Source: Pseudalkalibacillus salsuginis
GTDB lineage: Bacteria; Bacillota; Bacilli; Bacillales; Fictibacillaceae
Direction of reading: 5' to 3'
Assembly (NCBI RefSeq): GCF_021646685.1
Contig: NZ_JAKJHW010000001.1
Coordinates: 964,688-1,028,687 of the forward strand
Length of the DNA: 64,000 bases
The notes beneath the pieces are model-generated. The model was not told the DNA's origin. It worked only from the letters and a program-made list of their open reading frames with translations, and made no database searches. Shown here in pieces: positions 1 through 7,511 of this stretch; position 1 is the first letter of the stretch; each line of letters opens with the position of its first letter. The position numbers were made by a program, and so were the translations under genes.

Positions 1-1
1 A

Positions 2-685
2 GGGCATCCTAATGCTATGGCTGTCATTGCCATAGCAGATCGAGGATGTTTATTGCATGCACCTGATATGTACATGGAAAAGCTTGTGGTCGGGAAAGCA
101 GCGGCAGGGAAAGTAAGTTTGTCAGATCCAATTGAAAAAACAATGGATATTGTAGCTGAGGCAAATGATAAGCGCCTGCATGACCTTACTGTGATCATTC
201 AAGAACGATTGAGACATGATGAACTGATTGATCGTATCCGTAAAAAGGGTGCCCGTGTTACACTGTTTGGAGACGGTGATGTTGGCGCTGCTATCGCAGC
301 CGCTCTTCCGAACACTGGTATTGATCTGTTCATTGGAACAGGCGGCGCACCAGAAGGCGTCATCTCTGCTGCAGCGATCAAATGTCTTGGTGGAGATATG
401 CAGGCACGTTTAGTTCCATACAATGATGAAGAGCGTGCTCGATGCATCCGTATGGGGTTGGAAGACCCAACACAGCTCTTACAATTAGATGACCTTGTCC
501 GTGGGGATGATGCCATCTTCGCAGCAACCGGGGTAAGCAGCGGGGAACTATTGGAAGGAGTACGTTTCCTATCAGGTGATTATGTCGAAACAGATTCCCT
601 CGTGATGAGAGCAAAGACCAAGACCATTCGATCAATAAAAGCACAGCATCACCTGGACCATAAACCGAACTTAGTGATGGAATAG
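2..685 (+). CDS. glpX: Class II fructose-1,6-bisphosphatase, C-terminal part
   Basis: The reading frame is open from base 2, so the gene begins before the window; about 227 C-terminal residues are visible. Class II (GlpX) enzymes hydrolyse fructose-1,6-bisphosphate to fructose-6-phosphate in gluconeogenesis, in the cytoplasm, with a divalent metal. The fragment carries the family's glycine-rich stretches GDGDVGAAIA and GTGGAPEGVISAAA, and ends in a typical tail of the family (VETDSLVMRAKTKTIR). The stop codon TAG overlaps the ribosome-binding site of the next gene, so the two are probably cotranscribed. Bacilli often carry two GlpX paralogues; this is the one placed beside the yut/yun genes. 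The family call is secure, the paralogue is inferred from context. Confidence 0.92.
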   Translation, partial: GHPNAMAVIAIADRGCLLHAPDMYMEKLVVGKAAAGKVSLSDPIEKTMDIVAEANDKRLHDLTVIIQERLRHDELIDRIRKKGARVTLFGDGDVGAAIAAALPNTGIDLFIGTGGAPEGVISAAAIKCLGGDMQARLVPYNDEERARCIRMGLEDPTQLLQLDDLVRGDDAIFAATGVSSGELLEGVRFLSGDYVETDSLVMRAKTKTIRSIKAQHHLDHKPNLVME

Positions 686-699
686 GAGTTGAGGATAAG

Positions 700-972
700 G
701 TGTCAGAACGATTCTTTTTATATGACGATGTTGAAGAAACGAAAACACGGTTCGTAAGTTTCATGGGAGAAAATCAACGCTTCGATCTCGCAATTACGAA
801 AACAGATCACCACTACGGGAAATCACTCATTTTGGATATACAAGGCGGCCGCTTTGGAATTATCGGCCGTGATGACCTTGATGAGCCAGGCTATTTGGAA
901 CACGCCTTCAATTTGAACGAAGAGGATGCGCAAGAGCTTCGAGAGTTTTTAGAAGAAGAGGTATTTTCTTAA
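700..972 (+). CDS. DUF3055 (SAV0927-like) family protein
   Basis: A 90-residue acidic cytoplasmic protein with no signal peptide or membrane segment. It starts at GTG; AGGAG lies 11 bases upstream, inside the end of glpX, and a second GAGG lies 5 bases upstream. The sequence (SERFFLYDDVEETKTRF at the start, GRFGIIGRDDLDEPGYLE in the middle) matches my memory of the small DUF3055 family conserved in Bacillaceae and staphylococci. No biochemical function is known to me. Its position directly behind glpX suggests cotranscription but does not reveal a role. A degenerate dispersed repeat and then a terminator follow. Confidence 0.8.
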   Translation: MSERFFLYDDVEETKTRFVSFMGENQRFDLAITKTDHHYGKSLILDIQGGRFGIIGRDDLDEPGYLEHAFNLNEEDAQELREFLEEEVFS

Positions 973-974
973 AG

Positions 975-1300
975 AAAAAAGCAAGCTCACTGATTTACTC
1001 ACGAAGATCACTGTAAGGTTGACGAGGAAGCTCGAACCAAACAAAACTGCGTGGGTGAACCCTTCGACTAAAATCAATGTGTCACGGAAAAGCAATTTTG
1101 AGGTACTCATGGAAGCCTTATGAGACCCTGAAAACGCGAAAAGGCAATTTTGAGGTACTCATGGAGGCCTCATGATACCCTGAAAACGCTAAAAAGCAAT
1201 TTTGAGGTACTCATGGAGGCCTCATGATACCCTGAAAACGCGATAGTGGTTGGCAATGGAGGTAGACATTACTTCACTGCAACCAAAAACTTACCCTTTT
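975..1300. repeat. Degenerate dispersed repeat (copy A), interrupted by a tandem array
   Basis: The left half (ACGAAGATCACTGTAAGG, then GAGGAAGCTCGAACCAAACA and GCGTGGGTGAAC) resembles the repeat at 5240-5415, and the right half (GTGGTTGGCAATGGAGGTAG, then CACTGCAACC) resembles the other end of the same family. The copy is split by three tandem units at 1088-1242. No coding potential is seen here. Confidence 0.6.
1088..1242. repeat. Three tandem copies of a 51-52 bp unit
   Basis: Three consecutive units each read AGCAATTTTGAGGTACTCAT, then GGAGGCCTCATGATACCC and TGAAAACGC, with only a few differences; unit 1 is the most diverged (GGAAGCCTTATGAGACCC). Each unit contains the palindrome GAGGCCTC inside CATGGAGGCCTCATG, so each could fold as a small hairpin. 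Confidence 0.85.
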
Positions 1301-1310
1301 TCGTCTCTGA

Positions 1311-1337
1311 AAAAATCGCCCATTAGAGCGATTTTTT
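1311..1337 (+). terminator. Rho-independent terminator after the DUF3055 gene
   Basis: The stem AAAAATCGC / GCGATTTTT with a short loop is followed by a T run. It closes the glpX-DUF3055 transcription unit. Confidence 0.75.
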
Positions 1338-1525
1338 TCTTTTTCAAATAAAGAAAAACCTCTGATTGTACAACTTTGAGGCCTGATTTCTCAATGAAAA
1401 TCTTATCCATTGGCATTTCTTTATGTATTTTGTAAGTTTTTAACTTCAGTAATAACCCACTCCAGAGGGCAATATAATAAAGGATAGAAGTCCCCTATCC
1501 TAAAGCCTAGAAGGAGTGGTGTCCT

Positions 1526-1819
1526 TTGGCAAGAAGAAGAGGTTTTCGAAAAGAGAATGAAATGTACACTGATTTCTCGAATGTAGAGACGATGCATAAA
1601 TTCGTCTTACCTGAGGACTTACCTGAGGGTCCTTATGGCTCTCCCATCAATACCAAGTTAGGCAAAACGACGCCGTTTGATGAAGACCAGCGTCCTTACA
1701 GTGCTTTCAACTATGAGAACAAAACCCTTCATCAAGACATTCCACGGCAATTCCCAGGGGCACATCCTGTGCATAGTGATCCAGATCGGGAAACTGAACC
1801 GCCATATACGGATTACTAA
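1526..1819 (+). CDS. Small conserved cytosolic protein, function unknown
   Basis: A 97-residue hydrophilic protein rich in Pro, Asp and Glu (PEDLPEGPYGSPINTKLGKT, then a C-terminal VHSDPDRETEPPYTDY). It starts at TTG; AAGGAG lies about 10 bases upstream, which fixes this start over later codons. There is no signal peptide or membrane segment. I recognise similar short proteins next to yutD in other Bacillus genomes but know no function. A small stem-loop (AGGATAG/CTATCCT) precedes the ribosome-binding site at about 1481-1501, and a shared convergent terminator follows. Confidence 0.75.
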   Translation: MARRRGFRKENEMYTDFSNVETMHKFVLPEDLPEGPYGSPINTKLGKTTPFDEDQRPYSAFNYENKTLHQDIPRQFPGAHPVHSDPDRETEPPYTDY

Positions 1820-1830
1820 AATCAATAACG

Positions 1831-1865
1831 AAAAAGGGGCTGACATTACGTCAGCTCCCTTTTTC
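1831..1865. terminator. Bidirectional terminator between convergent genes
   Basis: The stem AAAAAGGGGCTGAC / GTCAGCTCCCTTTTT with a 5-base loop has A and T runs on both sides, so it can serve both the plus-strand gene ending at 1819 and yutD on the minus strand. The stop codon of yutD lies inside the stem. Confidence 0.85.
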
Positions 1866-2213
1866 TGCTTTATTCATCTCTTTTTTGTCCAAAGATTTCC
1901 TCGACTCTTTTTTAGGTTCACTCGCCTTGACTTTTTTTACGATGAAATAAGGACAACCGAAATTACAAAATTCCAACAGATATTCAGGTACTGAACTGAA
2001 TTTCGTTTCATAATTCGCTTTATCGCTGTTGTCCTCAAAAAAGCCGCGTAACCGAAGTTGGTTATAACCCCAATCACCAACAATATAATCGTATTTATGT
2101 AAAATTTCGCTATATCTGGATGTGAATTCTTCCTCGTTCCATCCATCTCGAAACTCCTTAATAACCTCATAATTGATTCCATTCACGCAAACCAATTTCA
2201 TCACTCCATTCAC
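1851..2213 (-). CDS. yutD: YutD family (DUF1027) protein
   Basis: A 120-residue cytoplasmic protein. The body (FRDGWNEEEFTSRYSEILHKYDYIVGDWGYNQLRLRGFF) and the CNFGCPYFIVKK segment are typical of the YutD family of Bacilli, for which I know no established function. The C-terminal 25 residues are very charged (KKESRKSLDKKEMNKAEKGS) and run into the shared terminator. The start is uncertain: an ATG four codons inside (position 2201) is preceded almost directly by GGAG, whereas the outer ATG has no clear ribosome-binding site. It faces the small unknown gene to its left and diverges from the yutC-like gene to its right, as in related genomes. Confidence 0.85.
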   Translation of the reverse strand: MNGVMKLVCVNGINYEVIKEFRDGWNEEEFTSRYSEILHKYDYIVGDWGYNQLRLRGFFEDNSDKANYETKFSSVPEYLLEFCNFGCPYFIVKKVKASEPKKESRKSLDKKEMNKAEKGS

Positions 2214-2309
2214 AGTTCTATTTTATCATGATTTATGGGTAGATGTACAAGTTCTGGCAGTATAACCATAAAAGCTACAGCAAAATCTATAGGTAGGAGG
2301 TGACAGTTA

Positions 2310-2924
2310 ATGAAAAAATTCATGATAGCTGGACTTACATTCACAATGCTCATCCTACAAGCTTGCGGGATGGATAAAGGTGATTACGATGGTGCAAACG
2401 GGAATGGATTGAATCCTACCGCCGATGTTAAGGATCGCGCGGGAACCCCAGGAAAAACGCCAACGGAGGCTATGGATGACTTCGGCTATACTCGCATCCA
2501 AAGTCCGAGCGATGATCGTAGGAACTTCGGCAGCGCGCCACAAATTGATAAGAAAATCCTTTCAGACACAATTTCGAGGATAATCATGCAGAATCGTATA
2601 ATCAGGGATTCGGCAACTCTCGTCACAAGTGATAAAGTACTTATTGTCTATGATGCCAAAACGGATGACCGGAATCGGGCTGCTGATATAGTTAAAAGGT
2701 CCGCGATGTCAGTGGTGCCACGCTGGTTCCATGTGTACGTTTCCGATGATACGACTCTTTTCGAAGACATTGAACGATATAAAAATATGGATGAAACGTC
2801 AGCTAACGTTAAGCGGAGCATCGACGGTCTGATAAAAGAAATGAAAAAATCGCCGCAAGGATATACAGATCCGAATAAAGATGGTGAATTAGAAGGCGAT
2901 GGAATGTCAGAGGGAATGAGATGA
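2310..2924 (+). CDS. YhcN/YlaJ family sporulation lipoprotein (YutC-like)
   Basis: A 204-residue lipoprotein. Residues 1-19 form a lipoprotein signal peptide ending in the lipobox LQAC, so Cys19 should be lipidated and the protein anchored on the outer face of the membrane. The rest contains the family's conserved features (ISRIIMQNRIIRDSATLVTS, then DKVLIVYDAK and the VYVSDD segment). Members of this family (YhcN, YlaJ, YutC) are made during sporulation and found in spore membranes. A strong AGGAGGTG site precedes the ATG. The gene diverges from yutD and converges on lipA across a strong bidirectional hairpin. Spore association is inferred from the family. Confidence 0.85.
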   Translation: MKKFMIAGLTFTMLILQACGMDKGDYDGANGNGLNPTADVKDRAGTPGKTPTEAMDDFGYTRIQSPSDDRRNFGSAPQIDKKILSDTISRIIMQNRIIRDSATLVTSDKVLIVYDAKTDDRNRAADIVKRSAMSVVPRWFHVYVSDDTTLFEDIERYKNMDETSANVKRSIDGLIKEMKKSPQGYTDPNKDGELEGDGMSEGMR

Positions 2925-3060
2925 GCAAGATGATAAGTACCCCGATTTGGGTCACTTTTCTTCGGCAATCGTTCCCGAGATAATCTTTGAGTTGTCGGGG
3001 TAATTTTTGTTTTTCAGCGTTTGACCACGAGTTGTCGAGATCATTTGGTTTTTAAAGATT

Positions 3061-3108
3061 AAAATGAGGCCTGCACCGGGTCATATTGACCGGTCAAGCC
3101 TCATTTTT
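3061..3108. terminator. Bidirectional terminator between the yutC-like gene and lipA
   Basis: The long stem AAAATGAGGC / GCCTCATTTT has an inner ACCGG / CCGGT pairing and A/T runs on both flanks. It separates two converging genes. Confidence 0.88.
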
Positions 3109-3120
3109 AGTATTTTATCC

Positions 3121-4020
3121 TTATTTTGCTTCTTTTTGTCGTTGTTTCGATGCTGCATTTACTTGTTCGTCAGCATGGTAAGATGAACGTACTAACGGTC
3201 CGGATTCACAATGGCTGAAACCTTTTGACATAGCGATTTCTTTAAGCTCTGTAAACTCATCCGGGTGATAATACTTCTGAACCTTCAGGTGTTTCCTGGT
3301 AGGTTGGAGGTATTGTCCTATTGTCATGATGTCAACATTGTTCGCTCGGAGGTCGTCCATCGTCTGTATGATCTCTTCCTTTGTTTCGCCAAGCCCTACC
3401 ATTATACTGGATTTTGTCGGGATATCCGGCTGCATTTCTTTTGCACGGCGTAAGAATTCCAATGAGCGTTCATACGTCGCACGCGCACGGACTCTTGGCG
3501 TCAATCTTTCCACAGTCTCAATATTATGGTTCAGGATATCTGGACGGGCATCCATCAATGTCTTCAAGTTTTCATATCTACCCATCATATCAGAAGGAAG
3601 CACCTCTACTGTACAGAAAGGGTTTGCACGACGTACGGCACGCACAGTTTCAGCATATACACCTGCTCCTCCGTCTTTTAAATCATCCCTTGCGACTGCT
3701 GTGATGACAGCATGCTTAAGGCCCATTAATTTTACAGATTCAGCAACACGTTCAGGTTCTTTCAAATCCAATTCATTTGGCAAACCAGTCTTGACAGCAC
3801 AGAACCGGCAAGCACGCGTACATACATCACCAAGGATCATGAAGGTAGCTGTTTTACGGACTGCCCAGCATTCGTGGATGTTCGGACAACGGGCTTCTTC
3901 ACAAACTGTATGTAAGTTTTTCTCGCGCATCATCTTTTTCAGTCCAGTGTAATTTTCGTTTGTATTTAATTTGATCTTAAGCCATTCGGGCTTTCGAATA
4001 TGTTCTTCTTTTTTCGCCAT
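3121..4020 (-). CDS. lipA: Lipoyl synthase (radical SAM)
   Basis: A 299-residue enzyme that inserts two sulfurs into octanoyl groups on lipoyl-carrier proteins (GcvH, E2 subunits). Both iron-sulfur sites are complete: the auxiliary cluster ligands in [12 protein letters not shown] (about residues 39-50) and the radical-SAM CxxxCxxC in CTRACRFC (about 67-74). The C-terminal [13 protein letters not shown] includes the conserved RSSY that ligates the auxiliary cluster. Length is normal for the family. A GGAG site lies upstream of the ATG. It diverges from yunA, as in Bacillus subtilis (yutB/yunA). Confidence 0.97.
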   Translation of the reverse strand: MAKKEEHIRKPEWLKIKLNTNENYTGLKKMMREKNLHTVCEEARCPNIHECWAVRKTATFMILGDVCTRACRFCAVKTGLPNELDLKEPERVAESVKLMGLKHAVITAVARDDLKDGGAGVYAETVRAVRRANPFCTVEVLPSDMMGRYENLKTLMDARPDILNHNIETVERLTPRVRARATYERSLEFLRRAKEMQPDIPTKSSIMVGLGETKEEIIQTMDDLRANNVDIMTIGQYLQPTRKHLKVQKYYHPDEFTELKEIAMSKGFSHCESGPLVRSSYHADEQVNAASKQRQKEAK

Positions 4021-4235
4021 CTAACTCACTCCAATATTGGATTAGTTTAAGATTCCGGCATTGAGTGGCACTACTCTGATGCGTTGATCTAATACCTTTC
4101 TACTGTATCATATTGTTTAATGAAGTTCCATTATCCAAGCATTCGTCTGTTTTCCAAGATTTGATAATCATTATTTGCCTTTTTCAATACAAACTAACAT
4201 TATGAAAAGATACAGGAAAGGACTGAACTCCCTGT

Positions 4236-5231
4236 ATGAAAAAATTTGTAATGTTACTCATTTTCATAATAGGTCTGAGCATATGTACAACTGAAAAAGC
4301 TGAAGCGAAGAAAACATATCAAAAGGAAGATGTTGAGCGTTATGCGCTCTATCATAAGATGGAGGCTCTTACATCGATTCCGTGGTATTATTTGGCTGCA
4401 GTAGACCAATTTGAACGGTCGATCCGGCGTGCCCAAAAAGATCTTCCCAAAGAAGAAGGCTTGATTGGGATCTATTATTCACCAATACAATGGGTTGGAC
4501 CTTTGAATCCTAATTTGGACGACTCGGATGCATCATCCATTTCACTGTTTGGCGGTATTGGCCTTGATGGCAATAATGATGGAAAAGCGGACCGGAACAA
4601 TGATGAGGACGTACTTTATACGTTCGCCAATTATCTTCACGCATACGGCTTTGATGAAGAAAATATTAAAATCGGGTTGTGGGATTACTACCATCGGGAT
4701 AAAACGGTCGATATCATCCTCGGAATCGCGAAAGTCTTCAGGGAGTATCAGACTCTTAGTCTCGATGACCGAGCATTCCCTGTACCGATCAGGTCGAATT
4801 ACAGTTTTAAAAACACCTGGGGTGATCGTCGCGGATTCGGTGGGCTTCGCATCCATGAAGGGACCGATATTTTTGCTGGTTATGGAGTACCTGTCAGAGC
4901 AACAACCTATGGTATTGTAGAAATTGCGGGCTGGAATCGTTTTGGGGGATGGCGAGTGGGAATTCGTGATTTGAACAACGTTTACCATTATTACGCCCAT
5001 TTAAAAGGATTCGAAAAGGGAATCGGTAAAGGTTCGGTTGTCAAACCTGGGCAAACAATCGGGTATGTAGGAAGTTCAGGGTACGGACCGCCAGGCACGG
5101 CTGGGAAATTCCCTCCGCATTTACATTATGGAATGTACCGTGACAACGGCTATAACGAGTGGTCCTTCGATCCTTATCCATACCTGAAAGCATGGGAACG
5201 TCAAGACCGTATCAGAAACAAAAAAAGATAA
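4236..5231 (+). CDS. yunA: Secreted M23 family peptidase (YunA-like)
   Basis: A 331-residue exported protein with a signal peptide (about residues 1-24, hydrophobic core LLIFIIGLSIC, cleavage after AEA). The C-terminal M23 (LytM-type) domain has the zinc-binding motifs HEGTD (HxxxD, about 208) and HLHYG (HxH, about 290), plus the YAHL segment. Such enzymes cleave peptide cross-links in peptidoglycan or related peptides. The N-terminal half has no domain I recognise. It stands alone, diverging from lipA, with a dispersed repeat behind it. The name follows the conserved lipA-yunA order; the substrate cannot be told from sequence. Confidence 0.88.
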   Translation: MKKFVMLLIFIIGLSICTTEKAEAKKTYQKEDVERYALYHKMEALTSIPWYYLAAVDQFERSIRRAQKDLPKEEGLIGIYYSPIQWVGPLNPNLDDSDASSISLFGGIGLDGNNDGKADRNNDEDVLYTFANYLHAYGFDEENIKIGLWDYYHRDKTVDIILGIAKVFREYQTLSLDDRAFPVPIRSNYSFKNTWGDRRGFGGLRIHEGTDIFAGYGVPVRATTYGIVEIAGWNRFGGWRVGIRDLNNVYHYYAHLKGFEKGIGKGSVVKPGQTIGYVGSSGYGPPGTAGKFPPHLHYGMYRDNGYNEWSFDPYPYLKAWERQDRIRNKKR

Positions 5232-5239
5232 AGACGCGT

Positions 5240-5415
5240 TCAAAAAAGCATAAACGCCCTGGTCAACCACGAAGGTCACTGGAAGTCCAACGAGGAGGCT
5301 CGAACCAAACAAAGTTCGGTTCTGCGTGGGTAACTTCTTAAGTAGTTCAATGTGCAGACCGCCGCAGGAGGACTGGCGTTGGAACTGGACATTCCTGCAC
5401 TGCACAAAAATTTTA
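5240..5415. repeat. Dispersed repeat, copy B
   Basis: Contains the family core GGTCAACCACGAAGGTCACT and GGAAGTCCAACGAGGAGGCT, followed by GCCGCAGGAGGACTGGCG and an A/T-rich tail. It shares blocks with the copies at 975-1300, 16830-16985, 18748-18795 and 31131-31258. Confidence 0.8.
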
Positions 5416-5440
5416 TACTTTCTTAACGTGCAAGAGAAAA

Positions 5441-5475
5441 AAAGGATGAGCTTGGTTAGAACCAGCTCATCCTTT
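5441..5475. terminator. Bidirectional terminator
   Basis: The stem AAGGATGAGC / GCTCATCCTT has an inner GGTT/AACC pairing and poly-A/T flanks. It ends the minus-strand transporter operon and could also stop readthrough from yunA. Confidence 0.82.
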
Positions 5476-5480
5476 CCTTA

Positions 5481-5585
5481 TTATTTTTGTTTAGAAGACT
5501 TTACCGCATTAGTAATGCTTGCTGCTAAACCTCCCCAAAGGACAACTATTCCGATGACCATCATAGTAATCGCTCCACCAGACAT
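5481..5585 (-). CDS. MetS-type small subunit of an NSS transporter
   Basis: A 34-residue single-pass membrane peptide: MSGGAITMMVIGIVVLWGGL followed by AASITNAVKSSKQK. The ATG follows directly on the stop codon (TAA) of the large transporter gene, and an ideal AAAGGAGG site lies inside the end of that gene, 9 bases before the ATG. The composition (short N-terminus, one helix with LWGGLAAS, basic tail) matches the MetS family of small subunits known from the MetP/MetS methionine and alanine transporter of corynebacteria. It is easily missed because of its size. Its presence argues that the large protein works as a two-subunit transporter. Confidence 0.85.
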   Translation of the reverse strand: MSGGAITMMVIGIVVLWGGLAASITNAVKSSKQK

Positions 5586-7109
5586 TTAGTTAACCTCCTT
5601 TTCAGACTCAAGAGAAGTATTTTTATTCCACTTCTTTAATGAGAAGAGGATTCCGACGATTACAGCTCCGATTGCAACAGCCCATCCGGAATAGAAAATG
5701 AAGAAGTTAGAATACCCTTCATAGTTTCCAGTCTCTGTTGGGAATTGCCTCATCAGGTTCTGTTTGAAAAGTTGGAACATCATGTATCCTAAAATAAGTG
5801 GAGTGATGATGCCTAAACTTATCTTCCACCAGCCGCCAAGGCGGATATCTGAAATTTCATTCGAATGCCCCTGGAAATCGTTAAGTTTCTTCAAGAACCA
5901 TGCAACTGCGACTACTTCGACTAATCCTACAAGTGCGATACCGAATTGGTTGATGAAGTAGTCTGCTGCATCAAGGAAGAACAGGCCGCCTTGAGTAGCA
6001 AAAAGAATCGATACTAAAGCCGCAAGACCTCCACCTACAAAAACAGCCTTTGCGCGTGAAGTTCCAAATTTCTCCGAAAATCCAGCTACATACGTTTCAA
6101 CGATAGAGATCAATGATGATAGACCTGCAAGGACTAATGAGGCAAAGAACAAGAACCCGAATAATTCATTAAACGCTGGAAATTGGTTGATGATTTGAGG
6201 GAAAACGACGAATGCAAGGCCGACCCCGCCTGTCACAACTTCATTCACAGGTACATTAGCTGTCACCGCCATGAACCCAAGAGCACTGAATACTCCGATC
6301 CCTGCTAAAAGTTCAAATCCTGAGTTGCTGAATCCGGTAATGAATGCATTGTTTGTAATATCTGATTTTTTCGGCAGGTAACTGGAATAGGTGATCATGA
6401 TTGCGAATGCAATCGACAAACTGAAGAAAATCTGTCCATAAGCGGCAACCCAGACACTGCCATCCCAGATTGCATCAAAGTTCGGTTTGAAGAATGCTTC
6501 CAGACCCGTTCCAGCCCCTGGTAATGTAATCGCTCTGATGACAATGATCAAGAATAATACCACTAGTGCAGGAATGAAGATTTTGTTGGCTGCTTCAATA
6601 CCTTTCTTAACCCCTTTGAATAATACGCCCAAAGTTATGACCCAAACAATTAATAATGGAATGAATACCCCTGGTACCAAGCTTCCTACTTCACCCGGCG
6701 CACTTAAATTCAAATATTCCGAGAACAAGAATCCTTCTGTATCATCGCCCCATTTAAGATTTAAAGCAAAAATGGAATAGGATATTGCCCAAGCGATGAT
6801 GACGGCATAATAAGTTGAAATGACAAAAGAAATGAATACTTGCCACCACCCGATCCACTCGTACTTTTTATTCATACGGTGGTAAGTAAGCGGCGCAGAG
6901 CCCCGGTACTTGTGGCCCATGGTGAACTCCATGACCAATAGTGGGATTCCGGCTGTCAATAATGCGATTAGATAAGGAATAAAGAAGGCCCCTCCGCCAT
7001 TGTCATAGGCTACTGCCGGAAAACGCCAGATGTTTCCGAGACCGATTGCAGACCCGACAGCAGCTAATATAAAGCCAGCTCTCGTGCCCCATTGTGCTCG
7101 ATTTTCCAT
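5586..7109 (-). CDS. Sodium-dependent NSS (LeuT-fold) amino-acid transporter, MetP-like
   Basis: A 507-residue integral membrane protein with about 12 helices. The N-terminal TM1 motif GFILAAVGSAIGLGNIWRFP followed by NGGGAFFIPYL is the sodium and substrate binding signature of the neurotransmitter:sodium symporter family. The MetS-like small subunit encoded immediately downstream points to the MetP/MetS class, which imports methionine or small neutral amino acids; the substrate is inferred. A good sigma-A promoter lies 83-111 bases upstream (7192-7220). No riboswitch aptamer is evident in the short leader. The leader has a small A/T hairpin only. Confidence 0.9.
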   Translation of the reverse strand: MENRAQWGTRAGFILAAVGSAIGLGNIWRFPAVAYDNGGGAFFIPYLIALLTAGIPLLVMEFTMGHKYRGSAPLTYHRMNKKYEWIGWWQVFISFVISTYYAVIIAWAISYSIFALNLKWGDDTEGFLFSEYLNLSAPGEVGSLVPGVFIPLLIVWVITLGVLFKGVKKGIEAANKIFIPALVVLFLIIVIRAITLPGAGTGLEAFFKPNFDAIWDGSVWVAAYGQIFFSLSIAFAIMITYSSYLPKKSDITNNAFITGFSNSGFELLAGIGVFSALGFMAVTANVPVNEVVTGGVGLAFVVFPQIINQFPAFNELFGFLFFASLVLAGLSSLISIVETYVAGFSEKFGTSRAKAVFVGGGLAALVSILFATQGGLFFLDAADYFINQFGIALVGLVEVVAVAWFLKKLNDFQGHSNEISDIRLGGWWKISLGIITPLILGYMMFQLFKQNLMRQFPTETGNYEGYSNFFIFYSGWAVAIGAVIVGILFSLKKWNKNTSLESEKEVN

Positions 7110-7191
7110 ACATTCTCCCCCATTCTGATTTGTTTTTCTGACTAAAGTCCCTTTTTAAAAAACTTCCGTTTTTTCTGACTTTTTCGATTAT

Positions 7192-7220
7192 AGTATATCT
7201 ATTACGCTTGCCCATGTCAA
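7192..7220 (-). promoter_or_regulatory. Sigma-A-type promoter of the NSS transporter operon
   Basis: On the minus strand TTGACA is followed after 17 bases by TATACT, close to consensus and well placed for the gene starting at 7109. Confidence 0.75.
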
Positions 7221-7297
7221 AAGATTCTTAGAATTTTTAGTGATTTATATCCAAATTTTGCAAATCATATTATAGTATAAACCTACTGCATAAATAC

Positions 7298-7332
7298 TAA
7301 AAACTGGCACTGCTAAAAGTGCCAGTTTTTAG
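7298..7332. terminator. Terminator of the NhaC-family gene
   Basis: A near-perfect stem, CTAAAAACTGGCACT / AGTGCCAGTTTTTAG, lies downstream of the minus-strand gene that ends at 7512, with a U run in that direction. Confidence 0.8.
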
Positions 7333-7511
7333 TCAAGCCTTTTACTAATCTCCATTATTGATTTCTGTGACTTTATTGCCTTTCCGCGACGATCACTCGC
7401 CACCTCGCTTACCTGGTTTCACCTGATCCGTTTTTCACAGGAGTGTTACGATTTCGCTAAAAGAAACTTAGTAAATGATAATCAACAATAGGATTTGTTG
7501 AAACTGATCAT

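Noticed and set aside
1177..1190. cre-like TGAAAACGCTAAAA
   Set aside because: It is part of the tandem repeat unit, is not next to a promoter, and lacks the right half of the consensus.
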